A stretch of DNA of 64,000 nucleotides from Reichenbachiella sp. GTDB lineage: Bacteria; Bacteroidota; Bacteroidia; Cytophagales; Cyclobacteriaceae. The first letter of the stretch is position 1. Every line of letters begins with the position of its first letter. Positions 9,152 through 17,263 of this stretch are shown here, piece by piece. The stretch is from positions 3,678,501 through 3,742,500 of the forward strand of contig NZ_JAWPMM010000001.1 in assembly GCF_033344935.1 (NCBI RefSeq), in the 5' to 3' direction. Under the pieces are notes generated by a model. It saw only the letters and a list, made by a program, of their open reading frames with translations, had not been told where the DNA came from and made no database searches. The translations under genes and the position numbers were made by a program.

Positions 9152-11110
9152 ATGAGTATCAAAAACATAACAAGCATTTTGGCCAGTCTAGCCTTACTTT
9201 TTGCAGTAGGCTGCCAGCCAGGAGGCAATGAAAATAGCGGTGCTTTGAGCGGCGATTTAGCCTCACGCTCATTCGTAGCACCAGGAGAGCACGACGAATT
9301 CTACGGGTTCATATCTGGAGGATTCAATGGCCAATTGTCTGTCATCGGTATGCCTTCTGGTAGAGTATTCAAAAACATCCCTGTATTTTCTGTGGATGCA
9401 GAGAAAGCTTACGGTTTCAATGAAGAAACTAAAGCTTTGCTAAACACTTCTTATGGATTCATTCCTTGGGGTGATGCCCACCATCCGGACATTTCTCAAA
9501 CTAATGGAAAACTAGACGGTCGATGGGTATTTATCAATGAAAACAATACGCCAAGAATCGCGCGTATCGATTTGACTACGTTCGAAACAGTGGAGACCAT
9601 TGAGATTCCAAACTCTGCAGGTAATCACAGTTCATCTTATGTCACTGACAATACGGAATATGTGGTGGCCGGTACCAGATTCGCTGTACCAGTTCCTCAA
9701 AGAGACATGCCTATTGCAGATTACAAAGGCAATTTCAAAGGCGCGATGTCTTTCTTGAAAGTAGATCAGGAATCAGGTGAAATGAACATCGAATTCCAGA
9801 TCATGATGCCTGGATTCGATTATGACAAAGCGCACCCAGGTAGAGGCAAGTCTCATGGCTGGTTCTTCTTTACTACTTACAATACTGAAGAGGCCAACAC
9901 TTTGATGGAAGTAAACGCTTCACAAAACGACAAGGATTTTGTAGCGGCTATCAACTGGAAAAAAGCGGAAGAGTATATCGCTCAAGGCAACTTCACTACT
10001 ATGGAGACCAACTATGCACACAATGTGTATGATGAAAAAACACACATGGCTACGACTACCTGGGAAAAAGAAGTGAAAATACTTGATCCTGCTAAGTGCC
10101 CTGGTTTAGTGTATTTCATGCCAATGCCAAAATCTCCTCACGGATGTGATGTTGACCCTACAGGTGAATACATTGTAGGTAGTGGCAAACTATCTGCTAA
10201 CGTAACGGTTCACTCATTCACCAAAATGATTGACGCGATCGAAAACGAAAAATTCGATGGAGAAGCTTATGGTATTCCAATCCTGAACTTCGAAGACGTA
10301 TTGGCTGGAGTGGTTGTACAGCCGGGCTTAGGTCCACTGCACACAGAATTTGACGCCAAAGGCAACGCTTATACCACTTTCTTCATCTCTTCTGAGGTGG
10401 TAAAATGGAAACTGGGCACTTGGGAAGTCATCGACAGAAAGCCTACGTACTACTCTGTGGGTCACTTGATGATCCCAGGGGGTAACTCTCAGGCACCTTT
10501 CGGCAAATATCTGATTGCCATGAACAAAATCACTAAAGACAGGTACTTACCTACTGGCCCTGAAGTGACTCAGTCTGCCCAATTGTATGACATCTCTGGC
10601 GAAAAAATGGAATTGCTGCTTGACTTCCCTACGCTAGGTGAGCCTCACTATGCAGCTGGTATCCCAGCAGATTTGATCAAGCCAAATTCTAAGAAGATTT
10701 ATCCTTTGGAAGAAAACGAGCACCCTTATGTGACCAAATCTGAAAAAGATGCCAAAGTGGTTAGAGATGGCAAAGACGTGCACATTTACATGACGATGAT
10801 TCGAAGCCACTTTGCACCTGACAACATCGAAGGAATCAAAGAAGGGGACAGAGTATATTTCCACGTCACCAATTTGGAGCAAGACTATGATGTGCCTCAC
10901 GGTATCAGTATGATTGGAGCAAATACTTCTGAACTACTGATCATGCCCGGGCAAACGGAAACATTTGTATGGGAACCAAAAGGACAAGGTGTATGGCCAT
11001 TCTACTGTACAGACTTCTGTTCTGCGCTTCACCAGGAAATGCAAGGATATGTGAGAGTTTCTTCTGCTAGTTCTAACATAGAACTAAGCTGGACACTCGA
11101 CGGAGAATAA
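9152..11110 (+). CDS. nosZ: Nitrous oxide reductase (clade II type)
   Basis: 652 aa. Reduces N2O to N2 in the periplasm. The leader has no twin-arginine motif; it is a Sec-type signal ending in a lipobox (LFAVGC), as in clade II (Sec-dependent) NosZ. The N-terminal seven-bladed propeller carries CuZ histidines, for example in DAHHPD, KSHGWFFFTTYNTEEA, NYAHNVYD, SPHGCDVDPTGEYIV and GPLHTEFDAKG. The C-terminal cupredoxin domain holds the CuA site: H583 (VPHGI) and C619-x3-C623-x3-H627-x2-M630. All copper ligands expected by eye are present, so the enzyme is probably active. It heads the accessory genes, with a strong hairpin at 11125-11155 between it and them. Confidence 0.98.
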   Translation: MSIKNITSILASLALLFAVGCQPGGNENSGALSGDLASRSFVAPGEHDEFYGFISGGFNGQLSVIGMPSGRVFKNIPVFSVDAEKAYGFNEETKALLNTSYGFIPWGDAHHPDISQTNGKLDGRWVFINENNTPRIARIDLTTFETVETIEIPNSAGNHSSSYVTDNTEYVVAGTRFAVPVPQRDMPIADYKGNFKGAMSFLKVDQESGEMNIEFQIMMPGFDYDKAHPGRGKSHGWFFFTTYNTEEANTLMEVNASQNDKDFVAAINWKKAEEYIAQGNFTTMETNYAHNVYDEKTHMATTTWEKEVKILDPAKCPGLVYFMPMPKSPHGCDVDPTGEYIVGSGKLSANVTVHSFTKMIDAIENEKFDGEAYGIPILNFEDVLAGVVVQPGLGPLHTEFDAKGNAYTTFFISSEVVKWKLGTWEVIDRKPTYYSVGHLMIPGGNSQAPFGKYLIAMNKITKDRYLPTGPEVTQSAQLYDISGEKMELLLDFPTLGEPHYAAGIPADLIKPNSKKIYPLEENEHPYVTKSEKDAKVVRDGKDVHIYMTMIRSHFAPDNIEGIKEGDRVYFHVTNLEQDYDVPHGISMIGANTSELLIMPGQTETFVWEPKGQGVWPFYCTDFCSALHQEMQGYVRVSSASSNIELSWTLDGE

Positions 11111-11124
11111 AAAGTGTTGGTTTG

Positions 11125-11155
11125 AGGGGGGCGTTTTGCTAAGGTTCGTCCCCCT
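11125..11155 (+). terminator. GC-rich hairpin between nosZ and the downstream nos genes
   Basis: AGGGGGGCG (11125-11133) pairs with CGTCCCCCT (11147-11155), nine pairs with one G-T wobble and a 13-nt loop. It lies 14 bp past the nosZ stop. Without a clean U run it is more likely a partial terminator or a 3'-end stabiliser for the nosZ part of the transcript. Confidence 0.55.
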
Positions 11156-11193
11156 ACTTTACCACACCTATCCAATCACAAACAACAAAAAAA

Positions 11194-11793
11194 ATGAAAT
11201 TATCTAAAATAATGATGGTCGTAGGTTCTGCGATGATCCTCCTCCTCTTCGTCCTACCGCTCTGGAACATCACCCTGGAAGCCCCTCAATATCCGGAAGC
11301 CATAGGCATGGATATCTGGATCAACAAGATCGTAGATCACAATCCTAACGACATCAAAAACATCAACTTGATGAACCATTATGTGGGTATGAAAGATATT
11401 CCTACAGAAATGGCCGAATTCGACATCTTCCCTCCTGTCATCATTGGCATGGCAGTACTCGGGATTCTATTTGGCTTTGTTGGCAATAAGAAATTGTATT
11501 TGACCTGGTTCATTGTGATGAGTTTGTTGGGTACGGCTGGTATGTATGATTTCTACCGATGGGAATATGACTATGGCCATAACTTGAAAGAAAACGCGGC
11601 CATTAAATTTTTGGATGAAAAAGGAGAGCCGATGGCGTACCAACCGCCATTAATTGGTTCTAAAATGATTCTGAATTTCAATGCCATTTCTCTGCCCATG
11701 AGCGGAGCCTATTGCCTCTTTGGAGGCATGTTTATCACCTTAGCCGCCTTCTTTGTAGCAAAAAAAGAAGAAGAAAAATCTGTCGAAACTTAA
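11194..11793 (+). CDS. Nos-cluster membrane protein of unknown function
   Basis: 199 aa with four predicted membrane helices (near residues 8-27, 78-100, 104-123 and 167-190). Between the first two lies an extracytoplasmic loop with LEAPQYPEAIGMDIWINKI and INLMNHYVGMKDIP, a pattern I recognise from the gene that sits between nosZ and nosL in other Bacteroidota nos clusters. The Met/His-rich loop could bind copper or heme, but this is inference. It follows the nosZ hairpin and precedes nosL by 9 bp, so it is part of the same operon. Confidence 0.75.
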   Translation: MKLSKIMMVVGSAMILLLFVLPLWNITLEAPQYPEAIGMDIWINKIVDHNPNDIKNINLMNHYVGMKDIPTEMAEFDIFPPVIIGMAVLGILFGFVGNKKLYLTWFIVMSLLGTAGMYDFYRWEYDYGHNLKENAAIKFLDEKGEPMAYQPPLIGSKMILNFNAISLPMSGAYCLFGGMFITLAAFFVAKKEEEKSVET

Positions 11794-11802
11794 CAGTTAT
11801 CA

Positions 11803-12237
11803 ATGATGATCAGACCAACACTTTATACACTTTTTTTACTTTTCATTCTAACCAGTTGCGATCGCGAACCAGCAGCTATTGACTATGGCAAAACCAGTTG
11901 CCATTCCTGCAAAATGACGATTGTGGATCAGCAACACGCCGCACAGGTCATGACTAAAAAAGGACGCACCTACTCCTTCGATGCCATCGAATGTATGGTG
12001 AGAAGCCTGGATCAATGGCAGCCTGAAGAACTGCAAATCCTACTCGTCACGGACTACACTACGCCGAAGCAATTGATAGAGGCACAAAGTGCGCACTATC
12101 TCATCAGCAAGGCCATTCCCAGCCCTATGGGGGCTCATCTGTCTGCCTTCTCTAAAAAGGAAAACAGAGATGAATTGGCCAGCAATCCTACCGACCAAAA
12201 ACTAGCCTGGAGCGAACTGAAATTTTCTATCAATTAA
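11803..12237 (+). CDS. nosL: NosL copper-binding lipoprotein
   Basis: 144 aa. Lipobox near C19 (FILTSC), then the NosL copper motif CHSCKM (C33, C36, M38) followed by KKGRTYSFDAIECMV, which is typical of the family. NosL is a periplasmic Cu(I) chaperone that feeds copper to the NosZ maturation system. Close packing with the genes on both sides (9 and 12 bp gaps) agrees with this. Confidence 0.92.
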   Translation: MMIRPTLYTLFLLFILTSCDREPAAIDYGKTSCHSCKMTIVDQQHAAQVMTKKGRTYSFDAIECMVRSLDQWQPEELQILLVTDYTTPKQLIEAQSAHYLISKAIPSPMGAHLSAFSKKENRDELASNPTDQKLAWSELKFSIN

Positions 12238-12249
12238 TCTGACCACATC

Positions 12250-13479
12250 ATGTTCAGATATCTTTTTCTTTGGCTTTTTCTTTCGACCGCTATGGCTAAA
12301 GCTGGTCAATTGACTGTATGCAAAACCTGCCCAATCAATGACCTGAAGCAAGCGGTAGCGCAAGCTGCACCTCATGACACTATCAAGGTCCAAGCGGGCA
12401 CCTATGCGGCGATCGAAATCATTATCGACAAACCGCTCACACTACTGGGAGAAAAGGACGCCGTTTTGGATGGGCAAACACAACGCCATATCCTGAATCT
12501 ACAATCCGATAGTGTGAATGTAGTAGGACTGACTTTTATCAACGCAGGCAGAAGCTTCACCAAAGATTATGCAGCTATCTATGCACACAAAGTGAACTAC
12601 TTTGTCTTAAAGAACAACAGAGTCATTGAACCCTATTTTGGTTTTTTGATTGAAAAATCACACTACGGCATCATTAGCAACAATATCATTTCCGGAGAAA
12701 CAAAAACAGAAACAGACTCCGGCAATGGCATTCACTTATGGCACTGTTCAGAAGTGGTAATCAGTGATAATAACACCTACGGCTTACGAGATGGTATCTA
12801 CTTCGAATTTGTAACCAATAGCCTGGTGAAAAACAATAACAGCCACCACAATGTACGCTATGGACTACACTTCATGTTTTCAAACAACGACGAATACACG
12901 AGCAACAATTTCCATCACAATGGCGCCGGAGTCGCCGTCATGTTTTCCAAGTTTATCATCATGAAGAAAAATACGTTTGCCAAAAACTGGGGAACGGCTT
13001 CTTATGGCTTACTGCTCAAAGAGATTTATGATGCGGAAGTCGAGGGGAATATATTCGACGAAAACACCATCGCCATATTCCTGGAAGGCACAGGCCGAAT
13101 CAATTATCAAAAAAATCAATTCCTCAACAATGGCTGGGGCATCAAAGTCTCCGGGGGCTGCTACACCAATCGATTCTTCGACAACAACTTCATCAACAAT
13201 GCACTAGATATTGCCTACAACAGCAAGATGAATGACAATGAATTCACACACAACTACTGGAGCAGCTACACTGGCTACGATCTTGATCGCGATGGTATTG
13301 GGGATGTGCCTTACCGCCCTGTGAAGCTATTTTCGTACATCATCGGTCAATGTCCGGAATCTATTGTGCTACTCAGAAGCCTGTTTGTAGATATTATCAA
13401 CTTTTCAGAAAAAGTCTCTCCGGTATTCACGCCAGATAATTTGTTGGACCCAACGCCTGCCATGCAGCAATTGCTATGA
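12250..13479 (+). CDS. nosD: NosD, periplasmic copper-site assembly protein
   Basis: 409 aa. A cleavable signal peptide (MFRYLFLWLFLSTAMAKAG) is followed by a right-handed parallel beta-helix of the pectate-lyase/CASH type, with repeats such as NGIHLWHCSEVVISDNNTYG, RDGIYFEFVTNSLVKNNNSH and YGLHFMFSNNDEY. NosD works with the ABC transporter NosFY to build the CuZ site of NosZ. A CKTC motif lies just after the signal (VCKTCPIND), possibly a metal site. The stop overlaps the nosF start (ATGA), so translation is coupled. Confidence 0.94.
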   Translation: MFRYLFLWLFLSTAMAKAGQLTVCKTCPINDLKQAVAQAAPHDTIKVQAGTYAAIEIIIDKPLTLLGEKDAVLDGQTQRHILNLQSDSVNVVGLTFINAGRSFTKDYAAIYAHKVNYFVLKNNRVIEPYFGFLIEKSHYGIISNNIISGETKTETDSGNGIHLWHCSEVVISDNNTYGLRDGIYFEFVTNSLVKNNNSHHNVRYGLHFMFSNNDEYTSNNFHHNGAGVAVMFSKFIIMKKNTFAKNWGTASYGLLLKEIYDAEVEGNIFDENTIAIFLEGTGRINYQKNQFLNNGWGIKVSGGCYTNRFFDNNFINNALDIAYNSKMNDNEFTHNYWSSYTGYDLDRDGIGDVPYRPVKLFSYIIGQCPESIVLLRSLFVDIINFSEKVSPVFTPDNLLDPTPAMQQLL

Positions 13480-14171
13480 TACATATAGAAAACATAAAGA
13501 AAAGATTCGACCAGCTCCAGGTCTTGGATGGGGTCAGTCTACAGATAGACCAGCCCGGCATCTTTGCCGTGCTTGGACCCAATGGTTCTGGGAAGACCAC
13601 CTTACTGAAAAGCATTCTGGGTATGGTGCTTCCACAAGATGGAGACATCAAACTCAATGGTCAGTCTACACTCAGGGCATGGGATTATAGAGATCAGATA
13701 GGCTACTTGCCACAGATCGCCCGATTTCCCGACAACCTTACCGTGAGCGAAGTCATCGAAATGATCAAGTCTATTCGTGAGCAAGAAGCAAACGAACAAC
13801 CATTGATTAATCGATTTGGTTTGATGCCATTTATGAACAAAAAACTGGGCAAGCTATCTGGTGGAACCAGACAAAAAGTGAACATCGTTTTGACTTTCAT
13901 GTTTGATTGCCAACTCTACATTTTGGATGAACCCACGGCTGGATTGGATCCGGTGGCCTTGATTCAGCTAAAAGAGTTGATCATGGAAGAAAAGGCCAAA
14001 GGCAAAACCTTTCTCATCACTACCCACATTATGAATCTGGTGGAAGAATTGTCGGATGAAGTCGTTTTCCTCCTCGACGGAAAGATCTACTTCAAAGGCA
14101 CACTCGATCAGCTGAAAACCGAGACCAAACAAACAGATTTAGAACACGCCATAGCACAAATACTACAATGA
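13476..14171 (+). CDS. nosF: NosF, ABC transporter ATPase
   Basis: 231 aa ABC ATPase. Walker A GPNGSGKTTL near residue 34, signature LSGGTRQK (the usual Q replaced by T, as is common in NosF-type ATPases), Walker B LYILDEPTAGLDP, and switch His in LITTHIM. It powers NosY during CuZ maturation, probably moving a sulfur-containing compound. It overlaps nosD by 4 bp and nosY by 4 bp. Confidence 0.95.
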   Translation: MIHIENIKKRFDQLQVLDGVSLQIDQPGIFAVLGPNGSGKTTLLKSILGMVLPQDGDIKLNGQSTLRAWDYRDQIGYLPQIARFPDNLTVSEVIEMIKSIREQEANEQPLINRFGLMPFMNKKLGKLSGGTRQKVNIVLTFMFDCQLYILDEPTAGLDPVALIQLKELIMEEKAKGKTFLITTHIMNLVEELSDEVVFLLDGKIYFKGTLDQLKTETKQTDLEHAIAQILQ

Positions 14172-14950
14172 TTAAGATTCTAAAATATAGCTTTTATGAT
14201 CTGGCCAGAAGTCGCTGGAGCTATGTCTATTTCGCCTTTTATTTATTACTGGGATTTGTGCTTTTGTTTTTGAATAGCAGCATTTCCAAAGCAGTGATCA
14301 CGCTGATGAATATCATCGTCGTGCTCTCCCCTATGATCGGTACCATATTCGGTATCATGTATCATTATAGTGCGCGAGAATTCACTGAGCTGCTTTTGGC
14401 GCAGCCGATCAGACGTCGCACGATATTTCTAGGACAGTATTTGGGCATTGCTACTTCCTTATCACTGAGTTTGATTCTGGGTTTGGGTATTCCTTTTTTG
14501 ATCTATGGAGTGAGTCAGTCTTCTGAGTTTTGGAATTTTGCACTACTGATCATCACGGGTACTTTCCTCACATTCATATTTGTAGGACTGGCTATCAATA
14601 TTGCTTTGGCGAATGAAAACCGAATCAAGGGTTTCAGTTATGCCATTTTGCTGTGGCTCTTTTTGGCGGTGATGTACGATGGGATATTCATGATTCTCCT
14701 GATGGTATTCAAGGATTACCCATTAGATCAGTTTGCACTTATCGCCAGCATTGCCAACCCTATAGACTTATCCAGAATTTTGATTTTGCTTAAGCTGGAT
14801 ATCGCCGCTTTACTCGGGTATACCGGAGCCATTTTTCAAAAGTTCTTTGGTTCTGGCCTGGGTGCTGTCCTTTCCTTTTTGGCCTTGTTTATTTGGACAT
14901 TGGTGCCTGCTTTGAATCTGTTGAGATTGGCGGATAAGAAGGATTTTTGA
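14168..14950 (+). CDS. nosY: NosY, ABC transporter permease
   Basis: 260 aa with about six membrane helices (near residues 18-38, 45-62, 90-115, 120-143, 155-175, 230-252). The start overlaps the nosF stop. This is the ABC-2 type permease of the NosDFY complex. It is the last gene of the operon; no classic terminator follows, and a fragment of the dispersed repeat begins right at its stop codon. Confidence 0.93.
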   Translation: MIKILKYSFYDLARSRWSYVYFAFYLLLGFVLLFLNSSISKAVITLMNIIVVLSPMIGTIFGIMYHYSAREFTELLLAQPIRRRTIFLGQYLGIATSLSLSLILGLGIPFLIYGVSQSSEFWNFALLIITGTFLTFIFVGLAINIALANENRIKGFSYAILLWLFLAVMYDGIFMILLMVFKDYPLDQFALIASIANPIDLSRILILLKLDIAALLGYTGAIFQKFFGSGLGAVLSFLALFIWTLVPALNLLRLADKKDF

Positions 14951-15010
14951 GATAAGATCAAAGACGAGCGGCAGTGGAAGGCTGAAGGAAACCATCGCAC
15001 CAAACTCTAG
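14946..15010. repeat. Truncated copy of the extended REP-like repeat
   Basis: Contains AAGATCAAAGACGAGCGGCA and GTGGAAGGCTGAAGGA, which match the start of the full copy at 15690 (AAGATCAAAGACAAGCGGCA, then GTGGAAGACCGAAAGGG). The inner REP core is missing. It abuts the nosY stop. Confidence 0.6.
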
Positions 15011-15040
15011 CAGCAATCACCATGGGTGATATAGGTAATC

Positions 15041-15601
15041 TTATGATCTTTTTTTGTCTTCTGTATTCAAGTGAGACAAGAACCCATTTAAAACTTCTGT
15101 TATAATTTTCTCATCAATTTGAAAGTTTGTGTGCTTCTCTTCTTGAATCCCGTTGTTACGATTCCAATCACCTCTGACCTCCATCCATGTAGACTCTATT
15201 GAACGTAGTTCTTCGGTAGTAAATTCAAATTCCTGTTCATCTAGTATTGACAGAACACCGTTCTGCACTTCCCAATTGTGAGTAGCTGAAAAGAGAATGT
15301 TGAATAATTCCTTTAGTTTGTTGCTACAATTCAATGATTGAAGTGCAAAAATCAAAGTTCCTCTGGAGTTTCTAAATGCCTCTGTTTGGACTGCTTTAAA
15401 TAAGGGATCAAGTGCGTCCTGATATTTGTGTTCTTTGAATGTAAGTGCCACCGAATTTCTTATTGAACTGTCTTCATGTTGAAGGAGTTCCAAAAGATAA
15501 CTGTTCTCGCCATCTTCAAAAAGTTGATTGGTAATGGACTTCTGATCTTCCCAATCAGCTGAAAGCAATTGAGACTTCAAATAATCAGCGTTGCTTTTCA
15601 T
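15041..15601 (-). CDS. HEAT-repeat-like protein of unknown function
   Basis: 186 aa, cytoplasmic, no signal or membrane helix. The middle looks like two or three HEAT/Armadillo-type helical pairs (YLLELLQHEDSSIRNSVALT, LDPLFKAVQTEAFRNSRGTL, LKELFNILFSATHNWEVQNG). Such proteins are protein-binding scaffolds; some small solitary ones act as immunity or regulatory proteins, but nothing here fixes a role. It is read against the nos operon and lies between two copies of a dispersed repeat (14946 and 15690), which suggests an accessory insertion. Confidence 0.7.
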   Translation of the reverse strand: MKSNADYLKSQLLSADWEDQKSITNQLFEDGENSYLLELLQHEDSSIRNSVALTFKEHKYQDALDPLFKAVQTEAFRNSRGTLIFALQSLNCSNKLKELFNILFSATHNWEVQNGVLSILDEQEFEFTTEELRSIESTWMEVRGDWNRNNGIQEEKHTNFQIDEKIITEVLNGFLSHLNTEDKKRS

Positions 15602-15689
15602 TTATAAATTAGTTGATCATAACATTTACATAAAAGCAATGCAAGATATCCGCACTGCATCATAATCTATAAAATTGAATAATTAGTAA

Positions 15690-15926
15690 TTCTCAGAAGG
15701 GCTGCTACTCAAGATTAAGGTTTTTTGGGGTAAGATCAAAGACAAGCGGCAGTGGAAGACCGAAAGGGATTGCCGCGCTCCGCCTGTCTGCCGACCGGCA
15801 GGCTCGCAATGACGGGTTTTAGCTGGCTTCAGCTGTAGAATTCTCGTCCCGAACTTAAAAACGTCATTGCGAGGAGAATGATTTGATGGTAGGCAAATCA
15901 GACGACGCGGCAATCTCAAGCCATCT
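15690..15926. repeat. Full copy of the extended REP-like repeat (inverted pair)
   Basis: Starts with AATTCTCAGAAGGGCTGCT, followed by the AAGATCAAAGAC block, then an inverted pair of REP units. The minus-oriented unit (about 15767-15817) reads GGGATTGCCGCG to GCTCGCAATGACG, with an internal hairpin CTGCCGACCGGCAG. The plus-oriented unit (about 15863-15926) reads CGTCATTGCGAGG to GACGCGGCAATCTC. The rest of the 15602-16089 gap holds no supported gene; short frames here are made of the repeat. Confidence 0.75.
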
Positions 15927-16089
15927 ACCCAAAACAAAATTTAAAGCAAAAAACAGCAATCTCGAATCCTCACCATTACTCTCTTTAAAGAAATCAATCC
16001 TACAATCGAATAAAACCATACATGAATCTTCAGCAGGTTCAGCAGATCAGTATATATTTATCTAATCAAAACATGATTAACTAAAAGAT

Positions 16090-17160
16090 TTGAAGAAGTA
16101 CATCTCCCTCCTTGCAGTCCTGCTCGTTTCTTACCACTTAAGTTTCAGCCAATTTATGGGTGCTGCTGCTCCACGATCGGACAGCACTAAAAACTTCAGT
16201 TTCCTACCCATTCCTTATGTCAACTATGATCGAAGTCTGGGATTTTCGTATGGCTTGATTCCTATGGCGATGTACACGATCAATAAAAAAGACACGATTT
16301 CCCCTCAATCATTGACCGGAGGCATCATCATGCGCACGTCCAATGAAACCTGGATGGGTGGAGTTTTCGGAAAATTCTACTTAAAAGAAGATACCTACAG
16401 AATCACTGCTGCGGCTGTCACTGGTAACGTAAATTTTCAATTTTACCCGGATCTGCCCGGAGCCCCGGAAATTATCGATTATAGTACGGGACTCGACTAC
16501 TTGAGCATAGATGTACAGCGAAAAGTGGCGCCCTCTATGTATGTAGGTTTGGGCTATGTTTATACTCACTTTGCTACCTCCTATGATGTTGATAACTCCC
16601 CTACCGAATTTACGTCCCTACATGGAGGGAAACTGATCTGGTCATACGACAAGCGAGGTGATGTATACTACCCTAGAGGTGGCTATCTCACTAACTTCAA
16701 TTACAACTTCTATCCAGATTTTTTCGGCAACGAAGTGTCTTCGAATAAAATCACCATCGACCATAATCAGTATTTCAGTGCCCGACAAAACAAGGATATT
16801 TTTGCAGCCAGGTTATTTCTGGGTATCGGCATTGGCGAATTGGATTTCAATCAGCAGTTTATTTTAGGTGGAAAAGATTTGAGAGGCTATTCGCAGGGTG
16901 AGTATCGGGGCGAACAACTCTATGCCCTGTAAGGTGAGTATCGGTGGAATCCCACAGAGCGATTTGGCCTGGTAGGGTTTGCAGGCATGGCCATGGTGCA
17001 CAACAAAAATATGACTGCCGATAATGGTAAGTTGCTTCCTACTGTAGGCGGTGGCTTCCGAATCAATGTATTCCCTCAAAATCACATGAATGTGGGTCTT
17101 GATGCAGGTGTGGGCGTAGACGATTGGAGCGTTAGCTTTCAGATTGGCGAAACCTTCTAG
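16090..17160 (+). pseudogene. Omp85/BamA-type outer-membrane beta-barrel protein with one in-frame stop
   Basis: The frame runs from a TTG at 16090 (signal peptide KKYISLLAVLLVSYHLSFSQ) to a TAA at 16930-16932, then continues in the same frame for 76 more codons to a TAG at 17158-17160 without any frameshift. The continuation (GEYRWNPTERFGLVGFAGMA, then VGGGFRINVFPQNHMNVGLD) is the expected last strands of the barrel. Before the stop are FILGGKDLRGYSQGEYRG, which matches the LGG-x-LRGY motif of the BamA/surface-antigen barrel. The 357 codons thus describe one barrel of about 16 strands; the stop replaces what is probably Q or K (TAA from CAA or AAA). Without the last strands the barrel should not close, so it is called a pseudogene, unless the stop is a sequence error. 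Confidence 0.75.
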
Positions 17161-17263
17161 CCTTTTACTAACCTATATATTCAAGAATATTTTCAAAATG
17201 CCGCCCGTTAATTAGGGGTAAAATCACTTTTATTGACTAATCTTTACTTATAATTCAAAAGTA

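Noticed and set aside
15683..15937. 84-aa ORF in the repeat region
   Set aside because: Made of the REP-like repeat (minus strand); no homologous features.
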